Notes: generated by a model from the sequence alone, not told the origin. A stretch of 64,000 nt of DNA from Pseudoalteromonas sp. XMcav2-N (GCF_024124545.1 NZ_JAMXSF010000008.1:1-64000); one strand, 5' to 3'; counted from the first letter of the stretch, positions 52,481-61,602 are shown. Translations and numbers: made by a program.

Positions 52481-52996
52481 ATGGTCAAATCAACAGACAA
52501 AATTCAGCGCTGGTGCGGTACCTTCCGCGCTGCTGTGCTGGGTATCAGTGGCATCGTAATTTCGTTTCTGGCTTATCAGCTTATCGTCAACGGGCAAGTG
52601 CGTTATCTAGATAGCGAGTCATTCGACTTACTGTGGCAAAGTGAGCAAGTAGGTAACGGCGTTTTATTTGCTCTGTCTGTCCCGCTGCTGGCTGGTATGC
52701 TATTGAGTGTGTACTGGATCATTCGGCTGATGAAACTTTTTAGCAAGGGGCTGTTCTTTCACAACAGCTGTTACACTTGCTACCTGGGCTTTATCTGGAC
52801 AAAAATCGCGCTGGAACTGTATTCATCAGGCCTGACTTTCTCGCTGGATTACTGGTATCACTCGCTCTACCACTCCAATCAGGTGGTGTTAAAAATCCCC
52901 TTTGGTGAACTCATGACACTCGGACTATTTGCCATGGTGGCATACCTGCTAAAAGCAGCAAAAGAAATAGAAGACGAAAACAAGGAGTTTATTTAA
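52481..52996 (+). CDS. DUF2975 membrane protein
   Basis: 171 residues, four membrane helices: GISGIVISFLAYQLIV, GVLFALSVPLLAGMLLSVYWII, a middle one and MTLGLFAMVAYLLKAAKEI. The stretch RLMKLFSKGLFF is conserved in DUF2975. The gene is followed 3 bp later by a Cro/CI regulator, the same pairing as YoaS-YozG in Bacillus. The membrane protein may control the regulator. The ribosome site (agaaagaaggg) precedes ATG 52481. Confidence 0.84.
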   Translation: MVKSTDKIQRWCGTFRAAVLGISGIVISFLAYQLIVNGQVRYLDSESFDLLWQSEQVGNGVLFALSVPLLAGMLLSVYWIIRLMKLFSKGLFFHNSCYTCYLGFIWTKIALELYSSGLTFSLDYWYHSLYHSNQVVLKIPFGELMTLGLFAMVAYLLKAAKEIEDENKEFI

Positions 52997-52999
52997 GTC

Positions 53000-53212
53000 A
53001 TGGAAATTGTTGTCAACTTAGACGTAGTAATGGCAATGCGCAAAGTGTCATCAAAGGAGCTGGCTAAAGCCATAGGGATCACAGAAGCAAATCTATCCCT
53101 GCTCAAACGCGGTAAGGTCAAAGGTGTGCGCTTCGAAACACTGGCACAGATCTGTCATTATTTAGAGTGTCAGCCTGGCGATCTGCTGGCCTTTAAATCA
53201 GATGGGGAATAA
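53000..53212 (+). CDS. Cro/CI-type regulator, YozG-like
   Basis: 70 residues: MAMRKVSSKELAKAIGITEA helix-turn-helix, NLSLLKRGKVKGVRFETLAQ and CHYLECQPGDLLAF. This compact HTH type accompanies DUF2975 genes. It starts 3 bp after the DUF2975 stop, so co-transcription is near certain. Likely autoregulator of the pair through the dyads at 52419-52453 (inference). Confidence 0.88.
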   Translation: MEIVVNLDVVMAMRKVSSKELAKAIGITEANLSLLKRGKVKGVRFETLAQICHYLECQPGDLLAFKSDGE

Positions 53213-53219
53213 CAAACCA

Positions 53220-53243
53220 GGGTTGCAGAATGTACTGCAACCC
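53220..53243. terminator. Convergent hairpin after the HTH gene
   Basis: gggttgcag (53220-53228) pairs perfectly with ctgcaaccc (53235-53243), 6-nt loop. No long T run. It separates the HTH gene from the convergent porin-like gene. Confidence 0.65.
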
Positions 53244-53260
53244 CAGGCTTCATAAATGAA

Positions 53261-54055
53261 TTAAAACTGAGCGACAAACTTTAAGCTGGTCTCTTCACCG
53301 GCATCACGGTCAATGTATTCGACAGTCAGATAGTAGCTGTCGTTAAAGAAGTACTTACCCTGCAACGCCAAATCAGAGTCATAAGAGCCAACGCCTACAG
53401 CAATGTTGCGGTTAAAGTAGTAATTTACCAGGGCATTATTGTACGAGACATCTGTGTAACCTAAATCGATCTCATGGTGAGATACATCCACGCTGATGTA
53501 ACGCTCTGCATCCAGGTGCATAAAGTAGCGGCCAGATACTGTGTAGTTGTCCATCTCATCATCTGTATCAATTGTTACACCTAAATAGTCGGTGTCATTG
53601 AGCTGATGATTATACTCAGCTTTTAACCAAGTGCTGTCGGCACCCAGGTCAGATTCATTACGACGAATACTCAGCTTCAGCTTGTCGTTGTACAGATACC
53701 CGATCCCGTAAGTATAATGATCGTCTATTTCACCCAGGTCACTGACTTGACCAACCACGAATACTTCTTTGCTGAAGTATCCCTCACCGGCAAAAGAAAA
53801 GCGGTTCATATACTCATCGTTGTAGTAACTCAGGCCCACATTGCTGTCCGTATCCAGGTAACCATAATCATCCCAAACACCTGAGTTCTGTTGCGGAGCA
53901 AAGAAATAACGGCTGCTTAGCATCAACGCATCGTTATCAAAGGTACGGTCCTGATCAGTATAGGTTGCACTGTTAAACCATTGCTTGGTCTCTGTGGCAT
54001 GAGCGGATGTGGCGGTAATAACGGCGAGTGCCGCAAGTGTGAGTAGCTTTTTCAT
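53261..54055 (-). CDS. Putative outer-membrane porin
   Basis: 264 residues. Signal peptide MKKLLTLAALAVITATSAHA. The mature protein is made of alternating amphipathic strands rich in Tyr and Asp (YSFAGEGYFSKEVFVVGQVS-type, NYYFNRNIAVGVGSYD, YFFNDSYYLTVEYID) and ends in Phe, the usual signal for beta-barrel insertion. It resembles the putative-porin family found in this group. Small size suggests 10-14 strands. The solute is unknown. It is divergent from creB, with a short inverted repeat near 54091-54108. Confidence 0.8.
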   Translation of the reverse strand: MKKLLTLAALAVITATSAHATETKQWFNSATYTDQDRTFDNDALMLSSRYFFAPQQNSGVWDDYGYLDTDSNVGLSYYNDEYMNRFSFAGEGYFSKEVFVVGQVSDLGEIDDHYTYGIGYLYNDKLKLSIRRNESDLGADSTWLKAEYNHQLNDTDYLGVTIDTDDEMDNYTVSGRYFMHLDAERYISVDVSHHEIDLGYTDVSYNNALVNYYFNRNIAVGVGSYDSDLALQGKYFFNDSYYLTVEYIDRDAGEETSLKFVAQF

Positions 54056-54226
54056 AAAAACCCTTTATTTCCATATAGTAAAGCGGTATAGCTCACAACT
54101 TAGTGAGCGCCGCGCATAGTATAGAGACTTAACTGAACGTGCAATGACTTTTTCAGTGTTTTACCGTTTTTTGCTTTACGGGTAATATGTTAGGTGACTC
54201 TTTGCACAAACAGACAACGACAACAT

Positions 54227-54898
54227 ATGAGCATAGTGATAATTGAAGACGAACCTGCGATTGCCGATACGCTGGTTCATATTCTGGAGATGGACGGGTT
54301 TGACGTACATTGGTTTACCACCGCTGGCGCCGGGCTGGAGTACTTACAACAACAAACTGCAGACTTAGTGATCCTGGATGTTGGCTTGCCCGATGGCAAT
54401 GGTTTTGACTTATGTAAACAACTGCGCCAGTTTTCTGCGATGCCCATTATCTTTTTAACCGCACGGGGTGACGAAATCGACCGCGTGGTAGGTCTTGAAA
54501 TTGGTGCAGATGATTATGTCACTAAACCTTTTAGTCCAAGAGAAATGCTCGCACGGGTGAAGCTCAGATTAAGAAAACTCCAGCCTGCTACCACGACTAC
54601 ACCCGTTCAATCGGTAAAGAAATGGGAGGCTAAAAACTTTGATTATTACTATCAAGGAATGGCGCTGGGGTTAACTGCACTTGAGTTTAAAGTAGCTCAT
54701 GCCCTGATCACACACTCACCAAATGTGCTAAGCCGAGCACAGCTGCTGGATGCCACTCAAGCCCCGGCAGATTGCGGTTATGAGCGAAATATTGACAGCC
54801 ATATCAAAGCAATACGAATAAAAATGAAACAATTAGGCTGTTCTGAATCGTTAAAAACTAAGCGCGGATTTGGTTATTACTTCGAGGAGTTTGTGTGA
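54227..54898 (+). CDS. creB: Response regulator CreB
   Basis: 223 residues, OmpR class. Receiver: IIEDEPAIADTL, phospho-acceptor in DLVILDVGLPDG, FLTARGDE and YVTKPF. The winged helix follows (LGLTALEFKVAHALI, ERNIDSHIKAIRIKMK, LKTKRGFGYYF). The following creC and creD-type genes fix the name. CreBC responds to growth on fermentable carbon and, in several gammaproteobacteria, influences beta-lactamase expression. The frame opens at 54194; ATG 54227 starts the receiver. Confidence 0.92.
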   Translation: MSIVIIEDEPAIADTLVHILEMDGFDVHWFTTAGAGLEYLQQQTADLVILDVGLPDGNGFDLCKQLRQFSAMPIIFLTARGDEIDRVVGLEIGADDYVTKPFSPREMLARVKLRLRKLQPATTTTPVQSVKKWEAKNFDYYYQGMALGLTALEFKVAHALITHSPNVLSRAQLLDATQAPADCGYERNIDSHIKAIRIKMKQLGCSESLKTKRGFGYYFEEFV

Positions 54899-56343
54899 AG
54901 TCACTACACTGGCCTCGCATCCCTCTGGGGCTGAGGTTTTTCTTTCTATACCTCATCATGGTACTACTGACGACCTATGTGATCAGCAACACTATGTTGC
55001 GTGAAATTAAACCCACCATTCGACAAGCCACAGAAGAAACGCTGGTGGATATGGCCAACTTATTATCTGTTGTTGTGGCGGAAGATTTAGCCCGGGGGAG
55101 CGCTGACAATAGCCGGCTGGTGGAATTAATGCGGGTATATGGGCAACGCAAAGTGGATGCCGCAATCTGGGCAATAGAAAAAACCAACATGTCGCACCGC
55201 ATTTACCTCACCGATCACAACGGCATTGTGGTTGCCGACTCCTGGCAAAAAGACGTCGGCAGTGACTTTTCTCAGTGGAATGATGTCTATCTGACATTGC
55301 GCGGTGAGTACGGTGCGCGCTCAAGTGCCACCGACCCGAAGGATCCTTTATCAACCGTCATGCATGTTGCCGCACCTGTGATATATCAAGGTAAGATCAT
55401 CGGCAGCCTCACCGTTGCCAAAGCCAATCGTTCTGTTCAGCCATTTATCGAGCACAGCCAGCAGCGGATCTTAAAATGGCTCGGCCTGCTGAGTTTACTG
55501 GCCCTGCTGATAGGTGCCCTGATCGCCTGGCGCGTCAATTCCGCAGTCACAAAGCTGGCTGAATACGCCAGAAAAATGGGCCTGGGTAAACAGGCCGCGA
55601 AACCCCAGTTTCGGATCTTCTACGAATATCGTCAACTGAGTGACGCCTTAGAACAGATGCGAAACCAGCTCGACGGCAAAGTGTATATCGAGCAGTATAT
55701 AGAAACGCTCACCCACGAACTAAAAAGTCCGCTTTCTGGTATCAAGGGCGCCAGTGAACTATTACAGATGCCCCTGAGCGAGGACAAGCGCCAGCAGTTT
55801 GCAGGTAATATAGAGCGAGAAACGCTCCGTATGCAGCAACTGATTGATAAATTGCTCGAGCTGGCCCGGCTGGAGCAATTACCTGCTCTGAACACTCGAC
55901 AAACGGTGCCGATTGCGCCCCTGCTCGAAAAATGTGAGCAAATACTTACAAACCGACTAATACAAAAGTCTGCCACCTTCAGTACCTCGTGCAGTCAAAT
56001 AACAAGCGTCAATGGCGATCCATTCCTGTTACAGCAAGCCTTGCTAAACCTGCTTGAAAACGCACTGGACTTCGTCACACCACAGGGCGAAATCCGCCTG
56101 TCCGTCACACACAGCAGCGACACCTGCACATTCAGCATTTATAACACGGGCCCGGCAATTCCGGATTATGCCCTGCCCAGGTTATGTGAACGGTTTTATT
56201 CCCTGGCACGCGCGAATGGAACAAAAAGTACCGGGCTGGGCCTCAACTTTGTCGAAAGAGTTGCCAGACTACATCAGGGGAAGCTGGCTATCAGTAATCA
56301 TGAGCAGGGAGTCATGGCTACCTTCACCATAAAATCACCATAA
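54895..56343 (+). CDS. creC: Sensor histidine kinase CreC
   Basis: 482 residues. Two membrane helices (about 10-28 and 190-212) enclose a periplasmic sensor with VVADSWQKDVGSDFSQW, a CreC-typical stretch. HisKA has the phosphorylated His in LTHELKSPLSGIKGAS, and HATPase has NLLENALDF and TKSTGLGLNFVERVA. GTG 54895 overlaps the creB stop as GTGTGA, with gaggag upstream, so translation is coupled. Confidence 0.93.
   Translation: MKSLHWPRIPLGLRFFFLYLIMVLLTTYVISNTMLREIKPTIRQATEETLVDMANLLSVVVAEDLARGSADNSRLVELMRVYGQRKVDAAIWAIEKTNMSHRIYLTDHNGIVVADSWQKDVGSDFSQWNDVYLTLRGEYGARSSATDPKDPLSTVMHVAAPVIYQGKIIGSLTVAKANRSVQPFIEHSQQRILKWLGLLSLLALLIGALIAWRVNSAVTKLAEYARKMGLGKQAAKPQFRIFYEYRQLSDALEQMRNQLDGKVYIEQYIETLTHELKSPLSGIKGASELLQMPLSEDKRQQFAGNIERETLRMQQLIDKLLELARLEQLPALNTRQTVPIAPLLEKCEQILTNRLIQKSATFSTSCSQITSVNGDPFLLQQALLNLLENALDFVTPQGEIRLSVTHSSDTCTFSIYNTGPAIPDYALPRLCERFYSLARANGTKSTGLGLNFVERVARLHQGKLAISNHEQGVMATFTIKSP
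56323..56338 (+). promoter_or_regulatory. Candidate cre tag upstream of creD
   Basis: ttcac-cataaa-atcac matches the CreB-binding consensus TTCAC-N6-TTCAC with one mismatch in the second half. It lies in the last codons of creC, about 83 bp before creD, as in known CreB-activated creD promoters. Confidence 0.5.
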
Positions 56344-56420
56344 GATCCCCACATAAGCGCCATTTAAACACCAATCAGCTCGGTTAGCCTGTATCTGCAT
56401 CAGGTTTAACCGAGACACTT

Positions 56421-57752
56421 ATGACACAACAAATTACAGAAAAAACCGGGATTAAATTAGCCATCATCGCCGCAATCATCGTATTGCTGATGATCCCCAT
56501 CGCCATGATCAGCGACCTAATCGACGAGCGATCATCCACTCAGCACAAGGTGCAACAGGAAATAGCCCGCAGCACCAGTGGCACCCAATCTTTAATAGCA
56601 CCATTTCTTTACGCCGAATACGAAGTCACCAAGATAATCGACGGCGTGCAAACACCGCAAAAGCATCGCCATGTCATACTTCCTGAACAGTTGACGGTAT
56701 CGGGCACGCTAGACACCTTTGAAAAATACCGCAGCATCTACAAAGCACAGCTATATCGCGCAGACTTAAAGCTGACAGGCCATTTTGATAAGCAAAAATT
56801 GCATGATTTAACTCAGCTACCGTTGACCCGCCTGAGCATGGTAATGGGGATCAGTGATATCCGGGGGATTGGCCAAAATACACAGATCTCGATAAACGGC
56901 CAGACACACACACTTGTACCGGGGACCACACTTAACTCAATTGACGAGGGCGTGCATATTCCACTGACTCTGGCAGAACTGGAGCAGACAGCTGTGACAT
57001 TTGATATCCAACTGCACTTGCAAGGCATGAGCACTTTGGCTGTCGCGCCCCTGGGAGTGCACACTCAGGTCTCGCTCGAAGCCAACTGGCCACACCCCAG
57101 TTTTCAGGGGGATTATCTGCCCGTTCGCTCTGATATCAGTGACACTCACTTTAGTGCCAGCTGGGAAACCAGCTACTTTGCGACCAATATGAAAGAACTT
57201 TTCTCACGTTGTCTCTTTGGCAACCAATGTGAAGCATTAGAAGCACGTAATATGGGCGTGTGCCTGGTGGACCCGGTCGATCATTACCTTAAGAGTCATC
57301 GCGCCACCAACTATGCCCTGCTGGTGATTATTCTGGTGATGTCGAGCTTCTTTTTGCTGGAACTGAGTAAATCCAAAGCCATCCACCCGGTACAATATGG
57401 CTTTGTCGGCTTATCTTTGGCGGTTTTTTACTTGTTGCTGATTTCTCTGAGCGAACACATAGGATTTGCCTGGGCCTATACCCTATCCGCACTGGCGGCA
57501 ATTACATTGCTTGTGAGCTACATTTGGGGGATCCTGCAAAGTGCACAACTGAGTATCAGTTATTTTGCCGGACTCAGTGCATTGTATGCCATGCTCTATG
57601 CCATGCTGAGTGCTGAACACTATGCTTTGCTCATGGGCAGCCTCGTTTGTTTTGCTGTACTTGCAGTTGTCATGCTCGCAACCCGGCATGTTAACTGGTA
57701 CGGTGCCGCCAAGGTGTCTGCCAGACCAAACTCTGAAGCATCGCCTCAATAA
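56421..57752 (+). CDS. creD: Inner membrane protein CreD
   Basis: 443 residues. One N-terminal helix (LAIIAAIIVLLMIPIAMI), a large periplasmic domain (DERSSTQHKVQQEIARSTSG, AQLYRADLKLTGHF) and four to five C-terminal helices (HPVQYGFVGLSLAVFYLLLISLSEHIGFAWAY region). This matches CreD, whose gene is strongly induced by CreBC; its molecular role is unknown, with links to envelope and beta-lactam responses. Separated from creC by 77 bp holding a candidate cre tag region. Confidence 0.93.
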   Translation: MTQQITEKTGIKLAIIAAIIVLLMIPIAMISDLIDERSSTQHKVQQEIARSTSGTQSLIAPFLYAEYEVTKIIDGVQTPQKHRHVILPEQLTVSGTLDTFEKYRSIYKAQLYRADLKLTGHFDKQKLHDLTQLPLTRLSMVMGISDIRGIGQNTQISINGQTHTLVPGTTLNSIDEGVHIPLTLAELEQTAVTFDIQLHLQGMSTLAVAPLGVHTQVSLEANWPHPSFQGDYLPVRSDISDTHFSASWETSYFATNMKELFSRCLFGNQCEALEARNMGVCLVDPVDHYLKSHRATNYALLVIILVMSSFFLLELSKSKAIHPVQYGFVGLSLAVFYLLLISLSEHIGFAWAYTLSALAAITLLVSYIWGILQSAQLSISYFAGLSALYAMLYAMLSAEHYALLMGSLVCFAVLAVVMLATRHVNWYGAAKVSARPNSEASPQ

Positions 57753-57762
57753 CGGACATTGC

Positions 57763-57801
57763 CGGCCAGGTGCCCGAGCCGTTCACTCAGGCGCCTGGCC
57801 G
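57763..57801 (+). terminator. Hairpin after creD
   Basis: cggccaggtgcc (57763-57774) pairs with ggcgcctggccg (57790-57801) over 12 bp with one G-T type position, 15-nt loop, no T run. Probably ends or stabilises the cre transcript. Confidence 0.6.
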
Positions 57802-58011
57802 TTAACCTGATACCTGAAAGAGCAAATATGCACGACTCTATAATTGAGAATATCAGCACAAATGAGTCAATCAGACTTGCTTTCGTATATCCATCAGCGC
57901 CCCTCTTAGTACTTCAAGATGGCATTTGTAACTAAACTCCATCCAAACTCATTATTCCTCCATATTTTTGCGATATACTAAACACTGGGTAAGAATAGGG
58001 TAGGAAATACA

Positions 58012-59862
58012 ATGCGCCATTTTACACGTGCGATGTTAGCCGGTGCGATGCTAACCATGCTGTCGGGTTGTGAACTCGGCAGTAATGACGATGCACAAAG
58101 CAATATTGCCATCACCAAAGTATCTACAGGTCCGCTTGAAACGCTGGAACCGAATACAACGGTGACGGTCTTCTACGAGGTTGATATCACCGGCTTTAAG
58201 GATATTGACGTCGACGTACACTTTTATCTGGTACACGCAGCTGAGCTGGATACCTCAGATGGCGAAGAAGCCGAAATTGAAGAAGTGCACAAAGTTGGCG
58301 CATTGGAGTTAACGCAGGTATCTGAGGGCAGCCACAACTTTCAAACCGACATTACCATTCCAGACACACTATTGGGTGGTCACTATCATCTGATAGCACA
58401 AATAGACCCTCATGATGACCATGTTGAAGACATCGAAGACGACAACCACCCATCGGTAGATCATGAGCCATTTGCGGATGGCGACTTTCCGTTTGCCGAT
58501 GTACATGTACGCGTCTTAGAAAGTCACGACTACAAACTCGTCAGTGCTGCATTTGGTCAGGAGGCGCTGATCCTGGATGTGCCCAACACCAATGACGGTA
58601 CCAGTGAGCATCATTCCGATCTGGTCGGCTATCTGAGCGCGGATTACGAAGGTTCGAACCTGGGTAGTACCGCTATCACAGCAGAAGTGTTGGTAAACGG
58701 CAACTGGCAACCAACCCATTTCTGGAATGCCGAAAATACCGCTTACGAGGCGCAGCTAACCCATAACTTTACTGCCGGCTTGCACGATGAGCACATTGGT
58801 TTTGACATTGCCCTGGATGACGCCCTGCTGAGCCAGATTTATCAGGGTTATGACGCCACTCAGGGGCAGTCTTTGCAAGTTCGCTTTACTTTAACAGATC
58901 TGGCGCAAAATGCAGAGACCATCACAGACAACAATGTGATCGAAACTGAGATCCCTTTGTACTTCTTTACCGCAGAAAACACAGACACAGAGCAAAGCCT
59001 GGCAAAACGTGATGCCCAGTATTCAGTGGGTCTGGCGAACATCAAATTAGAAAAAGAATTTGATAAATCTTACGGCGATAAATCAAAATTCAGTGTCGGC
59101 GTTGACTTAAGCGGCCAGCTGTTTATTGTACCGACCGGCGATCCGGGCGGGCGCATTGCCGGCGAAGGCGTGGTCGAAGCCTACTTCTTTAACGCGCAAA
59201 ATACCTTGTTCAGTATTTCCTATGACGGCAGTGCCTATATCAGTGGGCAAAACACCGGCTATGCATCGGAAATGATCATCTTCAATAACGTTGCGTTTGA
59301 GGATGAGAAGTACACCACGAAATACGAAAAATCCTGGGAGAAATCCTGGGAAGAGGAAAAAGTGCTGGCCCAGGCTCGCTTTACCATAGGTCCGGTTCCT
59401 ATGAGTGTTGAAGCTGGTGTCACTGGTAACCTGGGTTTTGAACTCACTGTAGGCTACAACGCAGAGCTCTATGCTGAAGGTGACTTGTTCCATGTCGATT
59501 TTGGCGCCTTCGGCCGTGGCGGTGTTAACCTGGGTCTGGTCTCAGCCGGTATCCAGGCGATTTTGACCTTAATCGACAACACTTTTGCCATGGAGTCTAA
59601 TGCAGGCTTTGCTCTGGTCTCAACCGGTAACAAAGCGCCGCACATTTATTATGGTATTGAACTGAAGAACGACCTGGATGTGATCTCTGGTAAATTTGGT
59701 TTATACGCCGAAACCATTGGGGTCAAGTGGTGTAAGAAATGGGGTATTCCTTATCCTTGTGGTAAGAAAACTCACCGTTACGACCTGTGGCTATACCAAA
59801 CGCCAAGCGTATATAACAAATCCTGGACTCTGTACTCCAAAGAGGACGAAATCGAACTATGA
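58012..59862 (+). CDS. Large beta-rich lipoprotein coupled to the LLTP-like gene
   Basis: 616 residues. Lipobox LSGC with Cys20. Residues 25-330 look like three Ig/CARDB-type beta domains (LEPNTTVTVFYEVDITGF, LLGGHYHLIAQIDP, LVGYLSADYEGSNLGSTA). A His/Asp-rich patch lies at about 128-160. From about 335 the pattern changes to long amphipathic strands (GPVPMSVEAGVTGNLGFEL, GGVNLGLVSAGIQAILTLID, GIELKNDLDVISGKFGLY), ending with two Cys (WCKKWGIPYPCGKK). The C-terminal part could form a large open sheet. ATG 58012 has aggaaat. Its stop overlaps the next start as ATGA. Family not recognised; a partner role with the following protein in lipid handling is inference. Confidence 0.72.
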   Translation: MRHFTRAMLAGAMLTMLSGCELGSNDDAQSNIAITKVSTGPLETLEPNTTVTVFYEVDITGFKDIDVDVHFYLVHAAELDTSDGEEAEIEEVHKVGALELTQVSEGSHNFQTDITIPDTLLGGHYHLIAQIDPHDDHVEDIEDDNHPSVDHEPFADGDFPFADVHVRVLESHDYKLVSAAFGQEALILDVPNTNDGTSEHHSDLVGYLSADYEGSNLGSTAITAEVLVNGNWQPTHFWNAENTAYEAQLTHNFTAGLHDEHIGFDIALDDALLSQIYQGYDATQGQSLQVRFTLTDLAQNAETITDNNVIETEIPLYFFTAENTDTEQSLAKRDAQYSVGLANIKLEKEFDKSYGDKSKFSVGVDLSGQLFIVPTGDPGGRIAGEGVVEAYFFNAQNTLFSISYDGSAYISGQNTGYASEMIIFNNVAFEDEKYTTKYEKSWEKSWEEEKVLAQARFTIGPVPMSVEAGVTGNLGFELTVGYNAELYAEGDLFHVDFGAFGRGGVNLGLVSAGIQAILTLIDNTFAMESNAGFALVSTGNKAPHIYYGIELKNDLDVISGKFGLYAETIGVKWCKKWGIPYPCGKKTHRYDLWLYQTPSVYNKSWTLYSKEDEIEL

Positions 59863-61556
59863 CCTTGTGTCGATTGACTCTGCTTGCTGCGCCCTGGGTG
59901 GCGCTGACAAGCACTCAGGTAATGGCTGGCACACTCTGCCAGCCACAATACCGGTTTGATATCCAAACCCAGACTTCCTTTGATTATATTAAGCTGCAAA
60001 GTGCCCCGCAAACGTCGACGGTGCACTTGCAGGGCAAGCTGTCGCTTAAAGCGGCGCAAAAAGGCGAAGAGAAAAACTGGTGGGCCATCAAGGCCGATCA
60101 GGTTGCTGCCATTCAGGGTAAAACGCAGATCCCCCTGCCCAGTTATGAGCATGCCTTTGCCTTTAAATTAACGGACAAAGGGCTTATCAGCGACTTCTAC
60201 TTTGCCGGTGAGCTCGACCAGCAGACCCAGGACAAGCTCAAAGGGCTAGCTTATTATCTGCAATATCAACGTGATATCAGTCAGGTAAGCAAAGAGCCCG
60301 ACACTCTGGGGCAGTATCAACCAGCATATCAACAAACTGGTAAACAGTTAAAAATGGTCAAACAGCACTATAGCGACTTTGACCGTACTCAGCTTGCCAC
60401 TTTTAACCGTATTGAGGTGCTCGACTCCGCCCACCTCATTACGCCCTCAGCTTGCTTTATTAAACACAGAGAAGGTCAGGAAGCCCTCGCTCTGACAGGC
60501 ACAGATCTGCGCTTTGGTTCACAACAAAGCTATACGCTGACACTGGCCCCTCAGCCATTTAAGAGTACTTTATACGAGCTGGACAACGACCTGGCGGCTT
60601 GGCAGACAACTGAGGCAGAACTCAGTGACGCTGAGAAAGCACGGCTGGCGGCTGAGCTAAACCAGTTGATTACCACGCAAGATATTACTCAGATAGACGC
60701 CCATACCCTGTCTATTCTGCTGCAAAAATACAATGCTGTGATTGGCACTCTGGCGCCGCTCATACTCTCGGGGGAGTTAAACGATAAAGCTCAGATGCGC
60801 CTGTTCAATGCACTAGGACAACTCGACTCGGATACCAGCCAGCAATTACTTAGCCAGTTATTACTGGCTGAAAAGCAACCTTTAACTCAGTTTCGTGCGC
60901 TGCGCGCGCTGACTCAGGGCAATGCCCCCTTGTCACAGCAGGCTGCGGACATGCTATTGGGGATGCTGACCGATGGTTTTAGTACTCTTGACTCAGAAGT
61001 CGAATCCAGTTTCTACATGACATTGGGGATCTTGCTCAACAATCGTAGCGGATCTGACACAGCCACACAGTTAAGTCTGGCCATTACTGAACAGATCACG
61101 CTGGGTGAAAGTGAAGGCAAAACGGCCAGTCTGCTCACCGCATTGGGGAACAGTCGCGACCCGCAGCATGAGCCATTGCTCGCAGCTCACTTGTCTGACA
61201 ACAGCGCCCGTATTGAGAAAGCTTCTATCCGTGCGCTGGGCATGATGAAAACCGACACGGCTTATCAAAACCTGGAACAGCACTTCTTCAAGTCGCCTGA
61301 GCGTAATAAAAAAGCGCTGCTCAGTGCCCTGGGGAATTATCAGATGAGTGCGAAAACCAGTGATACCGTGCTGAATATGGCGGTCAGTGATCAGGACGAC
61401 GCCGTTCGCCTGGCCGCTATCAAAGCCTTAGCAACTCAAAAGCAAAAAGACGGTATAAAACCCATACTGCGTCAGGCACTGCAAAACGAGACCTCGCGGC
61501 GAAACTTTAAGGCCATCATAAAACTGCTACACAGCAAAGAAGAAAAGGCGCAATAG
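59859..61556 (+). CDS. Periplasmic protein resembling the vitellogenin/MTP N-terminal module
   Basis: 565 residues. Signal peptide to about VMAG (residue 24). Residues 25-220 form a beta-rich region, then about 340 residues of helical hairpins with HEAT-type repeats near the end (LLTALGNSRDP, IRALGMMKTDTAYQNLEQHF, DDAVRLAAIKALATQ). The order (beta barrel then helical superhelix) and motifs DKGLISDFYF (106-115), KLKGLAYYLQY (126-136) and EPDTLGQYQPAY (146-157) recall the lipoprotein N-terminal domain of eukaryotic large lipid transfer proteins, where a G-x-I/V-x-x-Y/F strand, an N-I-K-R-x-L-x-x-L helix and E-x-D-x-x-G-x-C-x-x-x-Y occur in that order. It overlaps the preceding lipoprotein gene by ATGA. 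The assignment is from pattern only; a plain HEAT-repeat protein is the alternative. Confidence 0.7.
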   Translation: MTLCRLTLLAAPWVALTSTQVMAGTLCQPQYRFDIQTQTSFDYIKLQSAPQTSTVHLQGKLSLKAAQKGEEKNWWAIKADQVAAIQGKTQIPLPSYEHAFAFKLTDKGLISDFYFAGELDQQTQDKLKGLAYYLQYQRDISQVSKEPDTLGQYQPAYQQTGKQLKMVKQHYSDFDRTQLATFNRIEVLDSAHLITPSACFIKHREGQEALALTGTDLRFGSQQSYTLTLAPQPFKSTLYELDNDLAAWQTTEAELSDAEKARLAAELNQLITTQDITQIDAHTLSILLQKYNAVIGTLAPLILSGELNDKAQMRLFNALGQLDSDTSQQLLSQLLLAEKQPLTQFRALRALTQGNAPLSQQAADMLLGMLTDGFSTLDSEVESSFYMTLGILLNNRSGSDTATQLSLAITEQITLGESEGKTASLLTALGNSRDPQHEPLLAAHLSDNSARIEKASIRALGMMKTDTAYQNLEQHFFKSPERNKKALLSALGNYQMSAKTSDTVLNMAVSDQDDAVRLAAIKALATQKQKDGIKPILRQALQNETSRRNFKAIIKLLHSKEEKAQ

Positions 61557-61568
61557 CGCCTTTTCTTC
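61539..61568 (+). terminator. Strong intrinsic terminator over the stop codon
   Basis: gaagaaaaggcgc (61539-61551) pairs perfectly over 13 bp with gcgccttttcttc (61556-61568), 4-nt loop, then ttttt. The TAG stop at 61554-61556 lies in the loop. It ends the two-gene transcript and may also serve the convergent gene. Confidence 0.88.
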
Positions 61569-61602
61569 TTTTTGGAAAACGGTGTCTTATGGACAAACCA
61601 GA

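Noticed and set aside
57828-57911. 27-residue frame between creD and the lipoprotein gene
   Set aside because: Weak ribosome site, no motif, and too short to separate from chance.
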